A stretch of DNA of 15,192 nt from Gammaproteobacteria bacterium (lineage in GTDB: Bacteria; Pseudomonadota; Gammaproteobacteria; HK1), in NCBI GenBank assembly GCA_020444775.1, contig JAGRHX010000388.1, forward strand, positions 1 to 15,192. The letters run 5' to 3'. Made by a program: the position numbers and the translations under genes. The number at the start of each line of letters is the position of its first letter. Within the stretch, counting starts at the first letter, position 1. Shown here one piece after another: positions 1-7,000 of this stretch. The notes under the pieces were generated by a model. It saw only the letters and a list, made by a program, of their open reading frames with translations, searched no databases and had not been told where the DNA came from.

Positions 1-620
1 GCGGCATGTGGGGGCCGCTGATCGTCGATCCACGGGAGCCACTGCCGATCGAGAAGGCGGTCACCAAGGAGGCGCTGCTGATGTTCTCGGGGTGGAGCTC
101 CGAAGCCGCGGACCGGTTCGGCGTCGGCGGGCACCCCAACGAGGAGATCGACTATTACTCGATCAACGGCAAGGCGTTCCCGCTCACCCAGCCGCTGCGC
201 GTCAAGGAAGGCGATGTGCTGCGCTTGCGCCTGTTCGGCGCGAGCTCGGACGTCGCGTTCCATCTGCATGGCCACGACATCCTGGTCACGCACAAGGACG
301 GTCTGCCTCTACCCGAGCCGTATTATGCCGACGTCCTGTACGTCCCTCAGGGCGCGCGCTATGACGCCATCGTCCGCATGGACAATCCGGGGTTCTGGAT
401 AAATCACGACCACATCGAGCACCACGTCAGCAACGCCGGCAAGGCCCCCGGTGGGGCGGTCATGGTGGTGGAGTACGAGGGCGTGGAAAAGCCTGACTGG
501 TATATCTGGAAGAACAAGGACTACGACCCCGACTTCTATTTCAGCGAGAGCATGAAGAAGGGCACGGGACTGTTCGATCATCCCGGCTTTCAAGGCGACG
601 AAATCCCCATGGGCCGCTGA
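1..620 (+). CDS. Two-domain-type multicopper oxidase, C-terminal part (5' end outside window)
   Basis: The frame is open at the left edge. The first visible residues, GMWGPLIVDP, are the usual end of a cupredoxin domain, so the ATG at 6 is internal and roughly half of the protein is missing. The visible cupredoxin domain carries HLHGH (nt 261-275), the paired-histidine motif of type 2/3 copper sites. Near the C-terminus it has HDHIEHH (nt 405-425), where most multicopper oxidases have HCHIxxH. The type 1 copper cysteine is therefore Asp, the histidine expected three residues before HLH is Val, and no axial Met follows. This fits a two-domain oxidase with type 1 copper only in domain 1 and a trinuclear centre between subunits. 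It would act in the periplasm on electrons from a small donor. The nirK-like gene starts 75 nt downstream on the same strand, so co-transcription is likely. Family is confident; substrate is unknown. Confidence 0.8.
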   Translation, partial: GMWGPLIVDPREPLPIEKAVTKEALLMFSGWSSEAADRFGVGGHPNEEIDYYSINGKAFPLTQPLRVKEGDVLRLRLFGASSDVAFHLHGHDILVTHKDGLPLPEPYYADVLYVPQGARYDAIVRMDNPGFWINHDHIEHHVSNAGKAPGGAVMVVEYEGVEKPDWYIWKNKDYDPDFYFSESMKKGTGLFDHPGFQGDEIPMGR

Positions 621-695
621 ATCCGCCATCACCTGTCACATCGTTGCCGGGCCTACGTCGACCCCGGCGCCGCCATCCGCAGAAAGGAACCACCG

Positions 696-1646
696 ATGAA
701 TATATCGATCCGACACCCTTTGTTGTTCCTGTGTACGTTGTCGTTTGCAGCATTCGCCACGAATGCCGCCAGCGAGACGGTGAAGATCCAGATGACCGTG
801 AAGGAGATCGAGATCGCCGTCGACAACAAGGGAACGAAGCAGCTCATGTGGGCCTACGACGGGACGGTGCCCGGTCCTCTGGTGCGTGTGAAGCAGGGCG
901 ATGTCGTGCAGTTCTCCTTGACCAACGACAAGGACAACAAGAACAGTCATTCAATGGATTTTCATGCCGCCATCGTCGACGTGCTCGACGAGTTCGCGGA
1001 GATCAAGCCCGGAGAGAGGAAGTACTTCGAGTTCGAAGCGCGATACCCCGGTGTGTTCATCTACCACTGCGGCGCGAGTTCCATGGCCGAGCACATCTCA
1101 AAAGGGATGTACGGCGTGATCATAGTCGACCCGAAGGACGGCTATACCGAGGCGTACCCGAGGCCCGACCGCGAGTATGTCCTGGTGCAGGGTGATCTGT
1201 TCGCCGAGAGTGCGTCGGCGGATGCTCGCCGCGACGGCCAGCAGTGGAGCGGTGCACTCGTCAACGGCAGGATGTTCCATTACGACCCGGTTCACGATTC
1301 GAGTGCCAGCAAGACGCTCCTGGCGAGCCCAGGCGAGCGGGTGCGCATCTTCTACGTGAATGCCAGCATCAACGACCCGGTCGCCTTGCACCCCATCGCC
1401 GGCATCTGGGACCGGGTGTACGACCACGGCAACCCACGCAACATCACCTATGGAGTTCAGACATTCACGATTCCGCCCGCGTCGGCAGCGGCATTCGATC
1501 TCATCCCACCCGCAGGTCGTGCGAGCAACAATGCCATCGTCGACCACGCGATGAAGCGTGCATTGAACGGGGCGATCACGGTGCTCTCCACTTACGAAGG
1601 CGCTGACGAGACACTCGGCCGCGGCGAAAACTTGATTCTTCGTTGA
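696..1646 (+). CDS. nirK: Copper nitrite reductase-like protein (NirK family), secreted
   Basis: This 316-residue protein has two cupredoxin domains behind a signal peptide (residues 1 to about 25, hydrophobic core LLFLCTLSFAAF). NirK reduces nitrite to nitric oxide in the periplasm. The ligand pattern matches Alcaligenes-type NirK. Type 1 copper ligands are H85, C125, H133 and M138, and type 2 ligands are H90, H124 and H284. The catalytic Asp is D88 (HSMDFH) and the catalytic His is H232 (LHPIAG), with the active-site Ile at 234. Sequence around these residues is divergent (YHCGASSMAEH rather than YHCAPPGMVPWH), and the protein is slightly shorter than typical NirK, so a related activity cannot be excluded. 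The start is supported by AAAGGA at 683-688. It lies 75 nt after a multicopper oxidase gene, and no promoter or Fnr-type box was seen in that gap. Confidence 0.78.
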   Translation: MNISIRHPLLFLCTLSFAAFATNAASETVKIQMTVKEIEIAVDNKGTKQLMWAYDGTVPGPLVRVKQGDVVQFSLTNDKDNKNSHSMDFHAAIVDVLDEFAEIKPGERKYFEFEARYPGVFIYHCGASSMAEHISKGMYGVIIVDPKDGYTEAYPRPDREYVLVQGDLFAESASADARRDGQQWSGALVNGRMFHYDPVHDSSASKTLLASPGERVRIFYVNASINDPVALHPIAGIWDRVYDHGNPRNITYGVQTFTIPPASAAAFDLIPPAGRASNNAIVDHAMKRALNGAITVLSTYEGADETLGRGENLILR

Positions 1647-1690
1647 TGAGCGGACAGGGATGCAGACTGCTGGCACGCGCGATCGCGTAC

Positions 1691-1729
1691 ACCGGAGCCA
1701 GCGAGATGCCGATGCATCTCGCGTCCGGT
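1691..1729. terminator. Strong two-part hairpin between convergent genes
   Basis: ACCGGA (1691-1696) pairs with TCCGGT (1724-1729), and inside it GCGAGATGC (1701-1709) pairs perfectly with GCATCTCGC (1714-1722) around a CGAT loop. It lies in the 190-nt gap between the nirK-like gene and the convergent persulfide dioxygenase gene. No T-tract follows on either strand, so it may act as a bidirectional or Rho-assisted terminator, or as an mRNA 3'-end stabiliser. The rest of the gap shows nothing recognisable. Confidence 0.5.
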
Positions 1730-1836
1730 TCTCGACCATCGCACTCGGACGGCTGCTCGTTCCAATCAAAACGGGTGTCGGCTACCGCCGCGAGCACCAT
1801 CGACAAGGATGCTCATGGCCAACGGGTCGCGCCCGC

Positions 1837-2925
1837 TCAGTCCTGACCGCCCTCGACACGAAAGCGCTGCGCGCGCCAGCGCAGCATGCCGCCGGCCAGA
1901 TTGGCGACCCGGGTGAAGCCGGCCTTCTGCAGCAGCACGGTCGCATGGGCCGAGCGCGCGCCGGAACGGCACACGGTGACCACCGGCCGGTCGCCGTCGA
2001 GCCCGGCGGCTGCTTCGGCCAGTGACTCGATGGGTATCAGCCGCGCGCCCGGTATGTGACCGAGCGGACCATTGAACTCCTCGGCCGAGCGCACGTCGAC
2101 GATCTGCACGCTTCCCGCGTGCTCCTCCAGCCAGTGTGGCTGCAGTTCCCAGATACCGGCGAAGGTGTAGGTCAGCGGCGCCCAGTCGTCCACCGAGGGT
2201 CGTGTGGTGGCTTCGCTGGCCTCGCCCTCGGCGGGTCGACCGCAGAGCAGGTTGGCCGGAACCGCTACGTCCATCTGCTTGGGATGTCCGAGGCCGAGGT
2301 TGGACATGTAACCGACGAAATCCTCGCGCAGGATCTGCCCGCCCAGACGCGGGTTGTAGAGCTTCTCCTCGCCGACGCTGGTCACGGTCAGTCCGCGATA
2401 GTCATGCGCCGGGTACAGCAGACAATCATCCGGCAGGCTGAAGATCTGATCGTGCACCGAGCTGTACAGGGTCTTGGCGCTGCCCTGCTGGAAATCGGTG
2501 CGACCGCAGCCGCGGATCAGCAGCGCGTCACCGGTGAAGGCCAGACGCTGGTCGTCGAGCACATAGGTCACGCAGCCATTGGTGTGACCGGGCGTGGCCC
2601 GCACCTGCAGGCTACGGGCGCCGAAGTCCACGCTGTCTCCCGGCTGCAGATAGCGGTCCGCGCCTTCCGCGCCGCTCGCCGCGCTGATTGCGATCCTGCT
2701 GCCCAGCGCATCGCGCAGCAGCCAGCCGCCGGTCACGTGATCGGCGTGCACATGGGTCTCCAGCGTCCACTTCAGCCGCAGACCGAGCTCATCGAGCAAG
2801 GCGATGTCGCGTCGAACCTGTTCGAACACCGGGTCGATGAGCACCGCGCTGCGGTTGGCGGGATCTGCGAGCAGGTAGGTGTAGGTGGACGATTGCTGGT
2901 CGAAGAGCTGTCTGAACACGAGCAT
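1837..2925 (-). CDS. Persulfide dioxygenase-rhodanese fusion (ETHE1-like)
   Basis: This 362-residue protein has an N-terminal metallo-beta-lactamase domain (about 1-230) and a C-terminal rhodanese domain (about 255-358). The ETHE1 family oxidises glutathione persulfide to sulfite with mononuclear iron, and the rhodanese domain moves sulfane sulfur to or from thiols. Iron ligands H58, H114 and D133 keep exactly the 56- and 19-residue spacings of human ETHE1. The THVHADH motif (57-63) and GRTDFQQG, containing the predicted glutathione-contacting R142, are intact. The rhodanese active-site loop is CRSGAR with C319. The start at 2925 is preferred over the upstream ATG at 2985, because a GGAG sits 10 nt before it and a sigma-70-type promoter lies between the two. 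It is likely cytoplasmic, in sulfide or persulfide detoxification. Function is well supported; the physiological sulfur source is not shown. Confidence 0.88.
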   Translation of the reverse strand: MLVFRQLFDQQSSTYTYLLADPANRSAVLIDPVFEQVRRDIALLDELGLRLKWTLETHVHADHVTGGWLLRDALGSRIAISAASGAEGADRYLQPGDSVDFGARSLQVRATPGHTNGCVTYVLDDQRLAFTGDALLIRGCGRTDFQQGSAKTLYSSVHDQIFSLPDDCLLYPAHDYRGLTVTSVGEEKLYNPRLGGQILREDFVGYMSNLGLGHPKQMDVAVPANLLCGRPAEGEASEATTRPSVDDWAPLTYTFAGIWELQPHWLEEHAGSVQIVDVRSAEEFNGPLGHIPGARLIPIESLAEAAAGLDGDRPVVTVCRSGARSAHATVLLQKAGFTRVANLAGGMLRWRAQRFRVEGGQD

Positions 2926-2954
2926 GCGAGCAGGACTCCGGATCTGATGTCCGT

Positions 2955-2984
2955 ACCATAAGCAACCGGCCGTCGGGCTGTCCA
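2955..2984 (-). promoter_or_regulatory. Sigma-70-type promoter for the persulfide dioxygenase gene
   Basis: On the minus strand, TGGACA (2984-2979, 5 of 6 to the -35 consensus) and TATGGT (2960-2955, 4 of 6 to the -10 consensus) are separated by 18 nt. The predicted start of transcription near 2948 leaves a leader of about 23 nt containing the GGAG ribosome-binding site. Confidence 0.5.
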
Positions 2985-3057
2985 TGCGTTCGGCCTGCGG
3001 CAGCTGATCGGAATCTCACCAGCACATGACGAGATTCTAATGCCGGCCGGGCGCTCC

Positions 3058-3063
3058 TATACT
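3058..3063 (+). promoter_or_regulatory. Candidate -10 element for the LLM oxidoreductase gene
   Basis: TATACT matches the -10 consensus at 5 of 6 positions. A weak -35-like TTCTAA lies at 3035-3040 with a 17-nt spacer. Transcription would begin near 3070 and give a leader of about 50 nt that includes the hairpin at 3081-3098. Confidence 0.4.
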
Positions 3064-3080
3064 GAAGCCAGACCCATGCA

Positions 3081-3098
3081 CCGGCCGTGCCCGGCCGG
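3081..3098 (+). other. GC-only hairpin in the predicted leader of the LLM gene
   Basis: CCGGCCG (3081-3087) pairs perfectly with CGGCCGG (3092-3098) around a TGCC loop. It ends 11 nt before the AGGAGA ribosome-binding site at 3110-3115. It could stabilise the leader or influence translation, but with no T-tract it is not an obvious terminator. Confidence 0.4.
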
Positions 3099-3120
3099 AC
3101 GCTCATCGCAGGAGAGACTC

Positions 3121-3975
3121 ATGCACTTTGGCGCCTCCATGTTCTTCACCGATTATTCCATGAAGCCGCAGGCGCTGGCTCGAGCCCTGGAGGAGCGCGG
3201 CTTCGAGTCCGTCTGGGCACCGGAGCATTCGCACATCCCGCTGTCGCGCAAGACGCCGTTCATCTTCGGCGGCGAGCTGCCCAAGAAGTACTACGATGTG
3301 ATGGATCCCTTCGTCAGCTTGACCGCGGCGGCGATGGCCACCACCACCTTGAAGGTCGGCACCGGTGTGTGTCTGGTCAACCAACGCGATCCCATCCAGA
3401 CCGCGAAGCTGGTCGCCTCCATTGATCAGATCTCTGGCGGGCGCTTCCTGTTCGGGATCGGTAATGGTTGGAACCAGGACGAGATGGAGAACCATGGCAC
3501 CGTCTTCGAGACCCGGCACAAGCTGGTGCGCGAGCGCATCGAGGCCATGAAAGCCATCTGGACCCAGAGCAAGCCCGAGTATCACGGCGAGTTCGTCAGC
3601 TTCGATCCGATGATGACCTGGCCCAAGCCGGTACAGAAGCCGCACCCGCCGATCCTGGTGGGTGGCGCGTTTCCGTACTCGGCGCGTCGCGCGATCCGCT
3701 ACGCCGACGGCTGGATGCCACAGATGACGGCGAAGATGACGACACCGTTCTCGGAGCTGATCCCGCAATTTCGGACCATGGCCCTGGAGGCCGGTCGCGA
3801 TCCGGACAGCCTGTCGATCAGCATCTGGGGCCGGTCGCCGGATTACGACGAGATCGCCAGCTACAGGGATATGGGCGTGGTGCGGATCTGCACCAGTGTG
3901 GAGCCGGCAGGCGAGGACCAGGTGCTGCCGATCCTGGATACCTGGGCCGAGCTGATCCGACGTATCAACGCCTGA
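3121..3975 (+). CDS. LLM-class (luciferase-like) flavin/F420-dependent oxidoreductase, TIGR03619-like
   Basis: This 284-residue protein is a bacterial luciferase-like TIM barrel, the family of FMN-dependent monooxygenases and F420-dependent dehydrogenases. Hallmarks in order are the N-terminal strand and helix with GFESVWAPEHSHIP (27-40), the strand LKVGTGVCLV (77-86), and GGRFLFGIGNGWNQDE (106-121), a signature that in this superfamily lies at the cofactor site. The long stretch PKPVQKPHPPILVGG (168-182) is typical of the F420-type subgroup. The start at 3121 is set by AGGAGA five bases upstream; the frame stays open further upstream but passes through the predicted promoter. It stands alone, convergent with a minus-strand operon. 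Cofactor and substrate cannot be told from sequence. If the host lacks F420, FMN is the alternative. Confidence 0.8.
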   Translation: MHFGASMFFTDYSMKPQALARALEERGFESVWAPEHSHIPLSRKTPFIFGGELPKKYYDVMDPFVSLTAAAMATTTLKVGTGVCLVNQRDPIQTAKLVASIDQISGGRFLFGIGNGWNQDEMENHGTVFETRHKLVRERIEAMKAIWTQSKPEYHGEFVSFDPMMTWPKPVQKPHPPILVGGAFPYSARRAIRYADGWMPQMTAKMTTPFSELIPQFRTMALEAGRDPDSLSISIWGRSPDYDEIASYRDMGVVRICTSVEPAGEDQVLPILDTWAELIRRINA

Positions 3976-3997
3976 GGCCGACGGCAGCCGGTGTTGC

Positions 3998-4153
3998 TCA
4001 GACGCGGCCGCCGTCGAAAATCAGCAGCGCCGCGACCACGATTGCGGCGATGGCCGCGATCAGCAGCCATTTGACCAGCCAGATCCGACCGCCGGGCTTT
4101 GCCGGATCGTCGTGCCGATCTCGATCGGAAGGCTCTCGACCAGCGTCACCCAT
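3998..4153 (-). CDS. Small single-pass membrane protein, 51 residues
   Basis: A short frame begins with ATG at 4153, six bases after the stop of the DUF924 gene, and ends with TGA at 3998. The product has a charged hydrophilic N-terminus rich in Asp and Arg (residues 1-23, MGDAGREPSDRDRHDDPAKP and on), then one hydrophobic segment (24-46, IWLVKWLLIAAIAAIVV and on) followed by DGGRV. The segment is long enough to cross the membrane once and has a basic residue at its start. No strong ribosome-binding site is visible, so translation may be coupled to DUF924 gene translation. The clean amphipathic split into charged tail and membrane helix, together with operon spacing, argues for a real gene. 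I recognise no family and assign no function. Confidence 0.55.
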   Translation of the reverse strand: MGDAGREPSDRDRHDDPAKPGGRIWLVKWLLIAAIAAIVVAALLIFDGGRV

Positions 4154-4159
4154 CGTTGC

Positions 4160-4837
4160 TCATCCGGTCTGGGTCGCTCGACCGCCCTGACCGAAGCTCT
4201 CGTGGTCACCGGCCAGATAGGTGGCTTCCTCTGGTGTGCTGACACGCCCGAGGATTGGATTGCGATGTGGAAAGCGTCCGAAGCGCGCGACGATGTCGCG
4301 GTGCCGGGCAAAGCCCGCCACGCGCCGGTCGAGGTAATCGTGCCAGTCAGCGTCGACGTCATGGCGGATGGCGTCGACCAGCGCCACCGCACGATCCTGA
4401 TCGGCCAGTGATTCGGCGTGATGGAACGGGTGATAGAGAAAGATGCGCCCGGTGACCGGCAGCTGCCGGTGCAGGCCGCTTTGCACGCTGCGCTCGGCAA
4501 CACCCAGGGCACGCGGATCGCCGGCGTAGGCCTGTGGCGTCGAGCGATAGATGTTGCGGGTGAACTGATCGAGCAGGATCACCAGGGCCAGCGCACCCTG
4601 CGCGCTGTGCGCCCAGTGGTCGAGCTCCCCGGCCAGGGCCTGCCGCAGTCGGTGCTCGAAGCGCTCGCGGATGGCCATGTCGACCGCCTCGCCGCCGTGG
4701 TACCAGAACGCGCGGCGGGTCTCGGCGGGCTCGGGGCCGTCGACGCTCGGTCCCAGCCAGAATTGCACCACCGCCAGCGCGGCGGCGTGGTCCTCGGCCG
4801 GGTCACGGCTGATGTCGTTGTTCGCGTCTTTGCTCAT
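4160..4837 (-). CDS. DUF924 family protein
   Basis: This 225-residue protein is of the usual size and helical make-up for DUF924, a family that occurs in bacteria and eukaryotes and has no firmly established activity. Recognisable blocks are QFWLGP (25-30), AFWYHGG (43-49), LDQFTRNIYRSTPQAY (89-104), FLYHPFHHAE (133-142) and RFPHRNPILGR (188-198), all typical of the family. The start at 4837 has AGGG about five bases upstream on the minus strand. It lies 31 nt downstream of the TauD/TfdA dioxygenase gene and directly upstream of a small membrane-protein gene, so the three probably form one transcription unit. Family assignment is secure; role is unknown. Confidence 0.85.
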   Translation of the reverse strand: MSKDANNDISRDPAEDHAAALAVVQFWLGPSVDGPEPAETRRAFWYHGGEAVDMAIRERFEHRLRQALAGELDHWAHSAQGALALVILLDQFTRNIYRSTPQAYAGDPRALGVAERSVQSGLHRQLPVTGRIFLYHPFHHAESLADQDRAVALVDAIRHDVDADWHDYLDRRVAGFARHRDIVARFGRFPHRNPILGRVSTPEEATYLAGDHESFGQGGRATQTG

Positions 4838-4868
4838 GAGGGCCCTGATGGCTGGTCGAGGCGCGGGC

Positions 4869-5753
4869 TCAGGCGACCAGCGCGGGTTGCACGTGTCGCT
4901 CGGCCGGCAGGTCGATGATCATGCGCTTCATCAGCCGGCATTCGTGGTCACCGAACGCTTGTCGCTGGTGCAGGGTGACCGCGTTGTCCCACAGCACCAG
5001 ATCGCCGATCTGCCAGCGATGCGCGTAGGCCGCGCCCGGCGCCGTCGCATGGTCTTGCAGCGCGTCGATGATCGGTCGGGCCTGCTGCTCGTCCATACCA
5101 TCGATACCGACGAGCGTGCCGGGGTCGATGTAGATGGATGGGCGTCCGCTGGTCGGGTGCCGGTGCACCAGCGGGTGCTTCACGTCCGGGCTGTTACGTA
5201 TCCGTTCCTGATACGACTGATTGAGTGCCTTACCATCACCCCCCGGGATGACCGTGTAGGTCCGTGCCGCGTAGCTGAAGATCCCTACCGCGTCTTCGAT
5301 GGATGCGCGGATCGACGCAGGTAGTGCGTCATAGGCATCGTACAGGCTGACCCAGCTGGTCACGCTGCCCGCGTTCGGCACCACCTGCGCGTACAGGAAG
5401 CAGCCGGTCACGGGGTGCGCGTTGTAGGACTGGTCGGTGTGCCAGTTGAGCTCGCGTGAGGACAGCCCGCCGATCAGCTCGCCCTCGCCGTTACGCATGT
5501 TCGATACCACGCTGACCTCGGGCCGGCTGGAATGCCAGCTTCGCTCGACATACACCGCCGGACGGCCGAAGATAGCGGCGACCCTGACCAGCTCGTCCTC
5601 GTCCAGGCATTGACGGCGAAACACCAGCAGCGGATGCAGGCTGAAGGCCGCTCGCAGCTGGTCCAGCACGCTATCGTTCAACGTCTCCCACAGCCGTACA
5701 CCGCGCACCTCATGGGCGAAGCTCTGGTCAAGCGGGACGAGTTCGATGCTCAT
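4869..5753 (-). CDS. TauD/TfdA-family Fe(II)/2-oxoglutarate-dependent dioxygenase
   Basis: This 294-residue protein matches the family in length and layout. Members couple decarboxylation of 2-oxoglutarate to hydroxylation of a small organic substrate, for example a sulfonate, phenoxyacetate or amino acid. The iron-binding facial triad is H105 and D107 in NWHTDQSY plus H262 in TLHQRQAF. R273 in ECRLMKR would bind the 2-oxoglutarate carboxylate. The start at 5753 is supported by GGAGAA six bases upstream; the frame continues open further but runs into a divergent promoter region. It heads a likely operon with the DUF924 gene (31-nt gap) and the 51-residue membrane protein. A perfect dyad at 5828-5842 upstream may be an operator. 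The substrate is not identifiable, and no sulfonate or sulfate ester transport genes are nearby to suggest taurine. Confidence 0.85.
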   Translation of the reverse strand: MSIELVPLDQSFAHEVRGVRLWETLNDSVLDQLRAAFSLHPLLVFRRQCLDEDELVRVAAIFGRPAVYVERSWHSSRPEVSVVSNMRNGEGELIGGLSSRELNWHTDQSYNAHPVTGCFLYAQVVPNAGSVTSWVSLYDAYDALPASIRASIEDAVGIFSYAARTYTVIPGGDGKALNQSYQERIRNSPDVKHPLVHRHPTSGRPSIYIDPGTLVGIDGMDEQQARPIIDALQDHATAPGAAYAHRWQIGDLVLWDNAVTLHQRQAFGDHECRLMKRMIIDLPAERHVQPALVA

Positions 5754-5827
5754 GCTCGGTTCTCCGTGGTCGGTCGTGGCGAGCGTTTCGAGGCGGATTC
5801 GGCGGTCGCGTGCCCAGCCCCGATTCT

Positions 5828-5842
5828 GCCACGACTCGTGGC
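5828..5842. promoter_or_regulatory. Operator-like dyad between divergent dioxygenase and EEP genes
   Basis: GCCACGA-C-TCGTGGC is a perfect 7+1+7 inverted repeat. It runs directly into a second perfect palindrome, GCCCGCGGGC (5841-5850). On the minus strand a weak -10-like CAGAAT (5828-5823) abuts it, so a bound regulator would cover the dioxygenase promoter. No matching regulator gene is adjacent. Confidence 0.4.
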
Positions 5843-5932
5843 CCGCGGGCACAGTCGCCAGCGTAGCCCGCCATTGGTGTGGCCAGGTGGTCAGACGCCT
5901 GCGGGCGGTCGACGCGCGTGGCGGGAGGATGC

Positions 5933-6922
5933 GTGAAGAGAGGGTTGCGAATCGCCACCTACAATCTGGCCGGACTCGGCGGTCGCGGTGGCGGCTCCGA
6001 GGCCGAGCGGGTGCGGGCCTTCCGGGCGATGCTTGCCCGTCTGGACGCCGACGTGCTCTGTCTGCAGGAGGTCGATGCGCAGAACATCGGCACCCGGCAT
6101 CATCCGCTGCGACGTCTGAACGTGCTCGAGCCACTGCTCGCGGACAGCCCCTACGCCGATTTCCATCGCTCGCACTCCCAGCACCGCGACCGGGACGGTG
6201 CTCTGGACATCCACAATCTGGTCATCCTGAGTCGCTGGCCGATGCTGCAGGCCCGCCAGATCTGGCACGAGCTGGTGCCACCGCCGCGACATGTACCCCT
6301 GCACGTCGCGGGTCATGCCGGCAACACCGCGGTAGAGGCACAGCCGCGACGCTGGGACCGGCCGCTGCTGTATGCGCAGATTGACCTGTGCGTTGCCGGC
6401 CACGGGCCGGGGGATTCCTTGCACGTGTTCAACGCGCATCTGCGCGCACCGCTCGCCGCGCATCTGGAGGGGCAGAAGCTGAGTACCGGCGTGTGGCGCT
6501 CGACGGCGGCCTGGGCCGAGGGCTTCTACCTGGCCGCGCTGCAGCGCAATGGGCAGGCGCTGGAGATGCGACTGGCGGTGGACCGGCTGTTGAGCACGGA
6601 GCCGGATGCCCGGGTCATCGTCTGCGGCGATCTGAACGCCGATCTGAACGAGATGCCGGTGCGTCTGCTGTGCGCCAGCGAGACCGATACCGGCAACCCG
6701 GCGCTGGCCGGACGCGCGTTGCACGCGGTCGATCGGGCGCTGGTCTCGACCTCGTCCGAGGGCTGCGATGTGGCCAGCCGGGCCGACGAGCGGCACTATA
6801 TGCTCGACCACGTGCTCGCCAGCAAGTCCCTGGCCGCTGCCTGCACACGGGTCTGGATGCCCGTCGGCGAGCCCGCTTGGCCATCGGATCACCCGCCGTT
6901 GCTGGCGGTGTTCGAAATCTGA
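5933..6922 (+). CDS. Endonuclease/exonuclease/phosphatase (EEP) family protein
   Basis: This 329-residue protein has the EEP (DNase I-like) metal-dependent phosphodiesterase fold. Visible active-site elements are N11 in ATYNLAG, E46 in LQEVD (metal ligand), H169 in NAHLRA, D233 and N235 in GDLNAD, D292 in MLDHVLAS, and the terminal SDH with D319 and H320. The GTG at 5933 is chosen because GGGAGG (5923-5928) precedes it and RIATYNLAG lies at the expected distance from the N-terminus. The nearby ATG at 5929 is out of frame. No signal peptide is evident, so it is probably cytoplasmic. EEP proteins act on nucleic acids, inositol phosphates or lipids, and the subgroup is not decided here. It is followed after 78 nt by a CoA-transferase gene on the same strand. 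Confidence 0.82.
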   Translation: MKRGLRIATYNLAGLGGRGGGSEAERVRAFRAMLARLDADVLCLQEVDAQNIGTRHHPLRRLNVLEPLLADSPYADFHRSHSQHRDRDGALDIHNLVILSRWPMLQARQIWHELVPPPRHVPLHVAGHAGNTAVEAQPRRWDRPLLYAQIDLCVAGHGPGDSLHVFNAHLRAPLAAHLEGQKLSTGVWRSTAAWAEGFYLAALQRNGQALEMRLAVDRLLSTEPDARVIVCGDLNADLNEMPVRLLCASETDTGNPALAGRALHAVDRALVSTSSEGCDVASRADERHYMLDHVLASKSLAAACTRVWMPVGEPAWPSDHPPLLAVFEI

Positions 6923-7000
6923 GTCATCGTTGTCACGCCCCGCAATCTGCCCGCTCAAGCTCGGGCTGAGTCGGTCAAAATCTCTGTGCAGAGGTCCTGG

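Noticed and set aside
1098..1769. 223-codon open frame on the minus strand
   Set aside because: It is antisense to the nirK-like gene and has no recognisable motif or ribosome-binding site.
1643..1846. Short plus-strand frame after the nirK-like gene
   Set aside because: It contains the hairpin and runs into the antisense of the next gene; no domain or ribosome-binding site is seen.
2056..2961. 301-codon open frame on the plus strand
   Set aside because: It is antisense to the persulfide dioxygenase-rhodanese gene, which has all catalytic residues. The plus frame shows no domain.
5754..6134. N-terminal extension of the TauD/TfdA dioxygenase
   Set aside because: The extension is Arg/Pro-rich, overlaps the divergent EEP gene, and MSIELVPLDQ at 5753 has a clear GGAGAA site.
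6923..7000. Possible terminator (GCCCG...CGGGC) between EEP and CoA-transferase genes
   Set aside because: The stem is only five base pairs with an eight-base loop and no T-tract, too weak to call.
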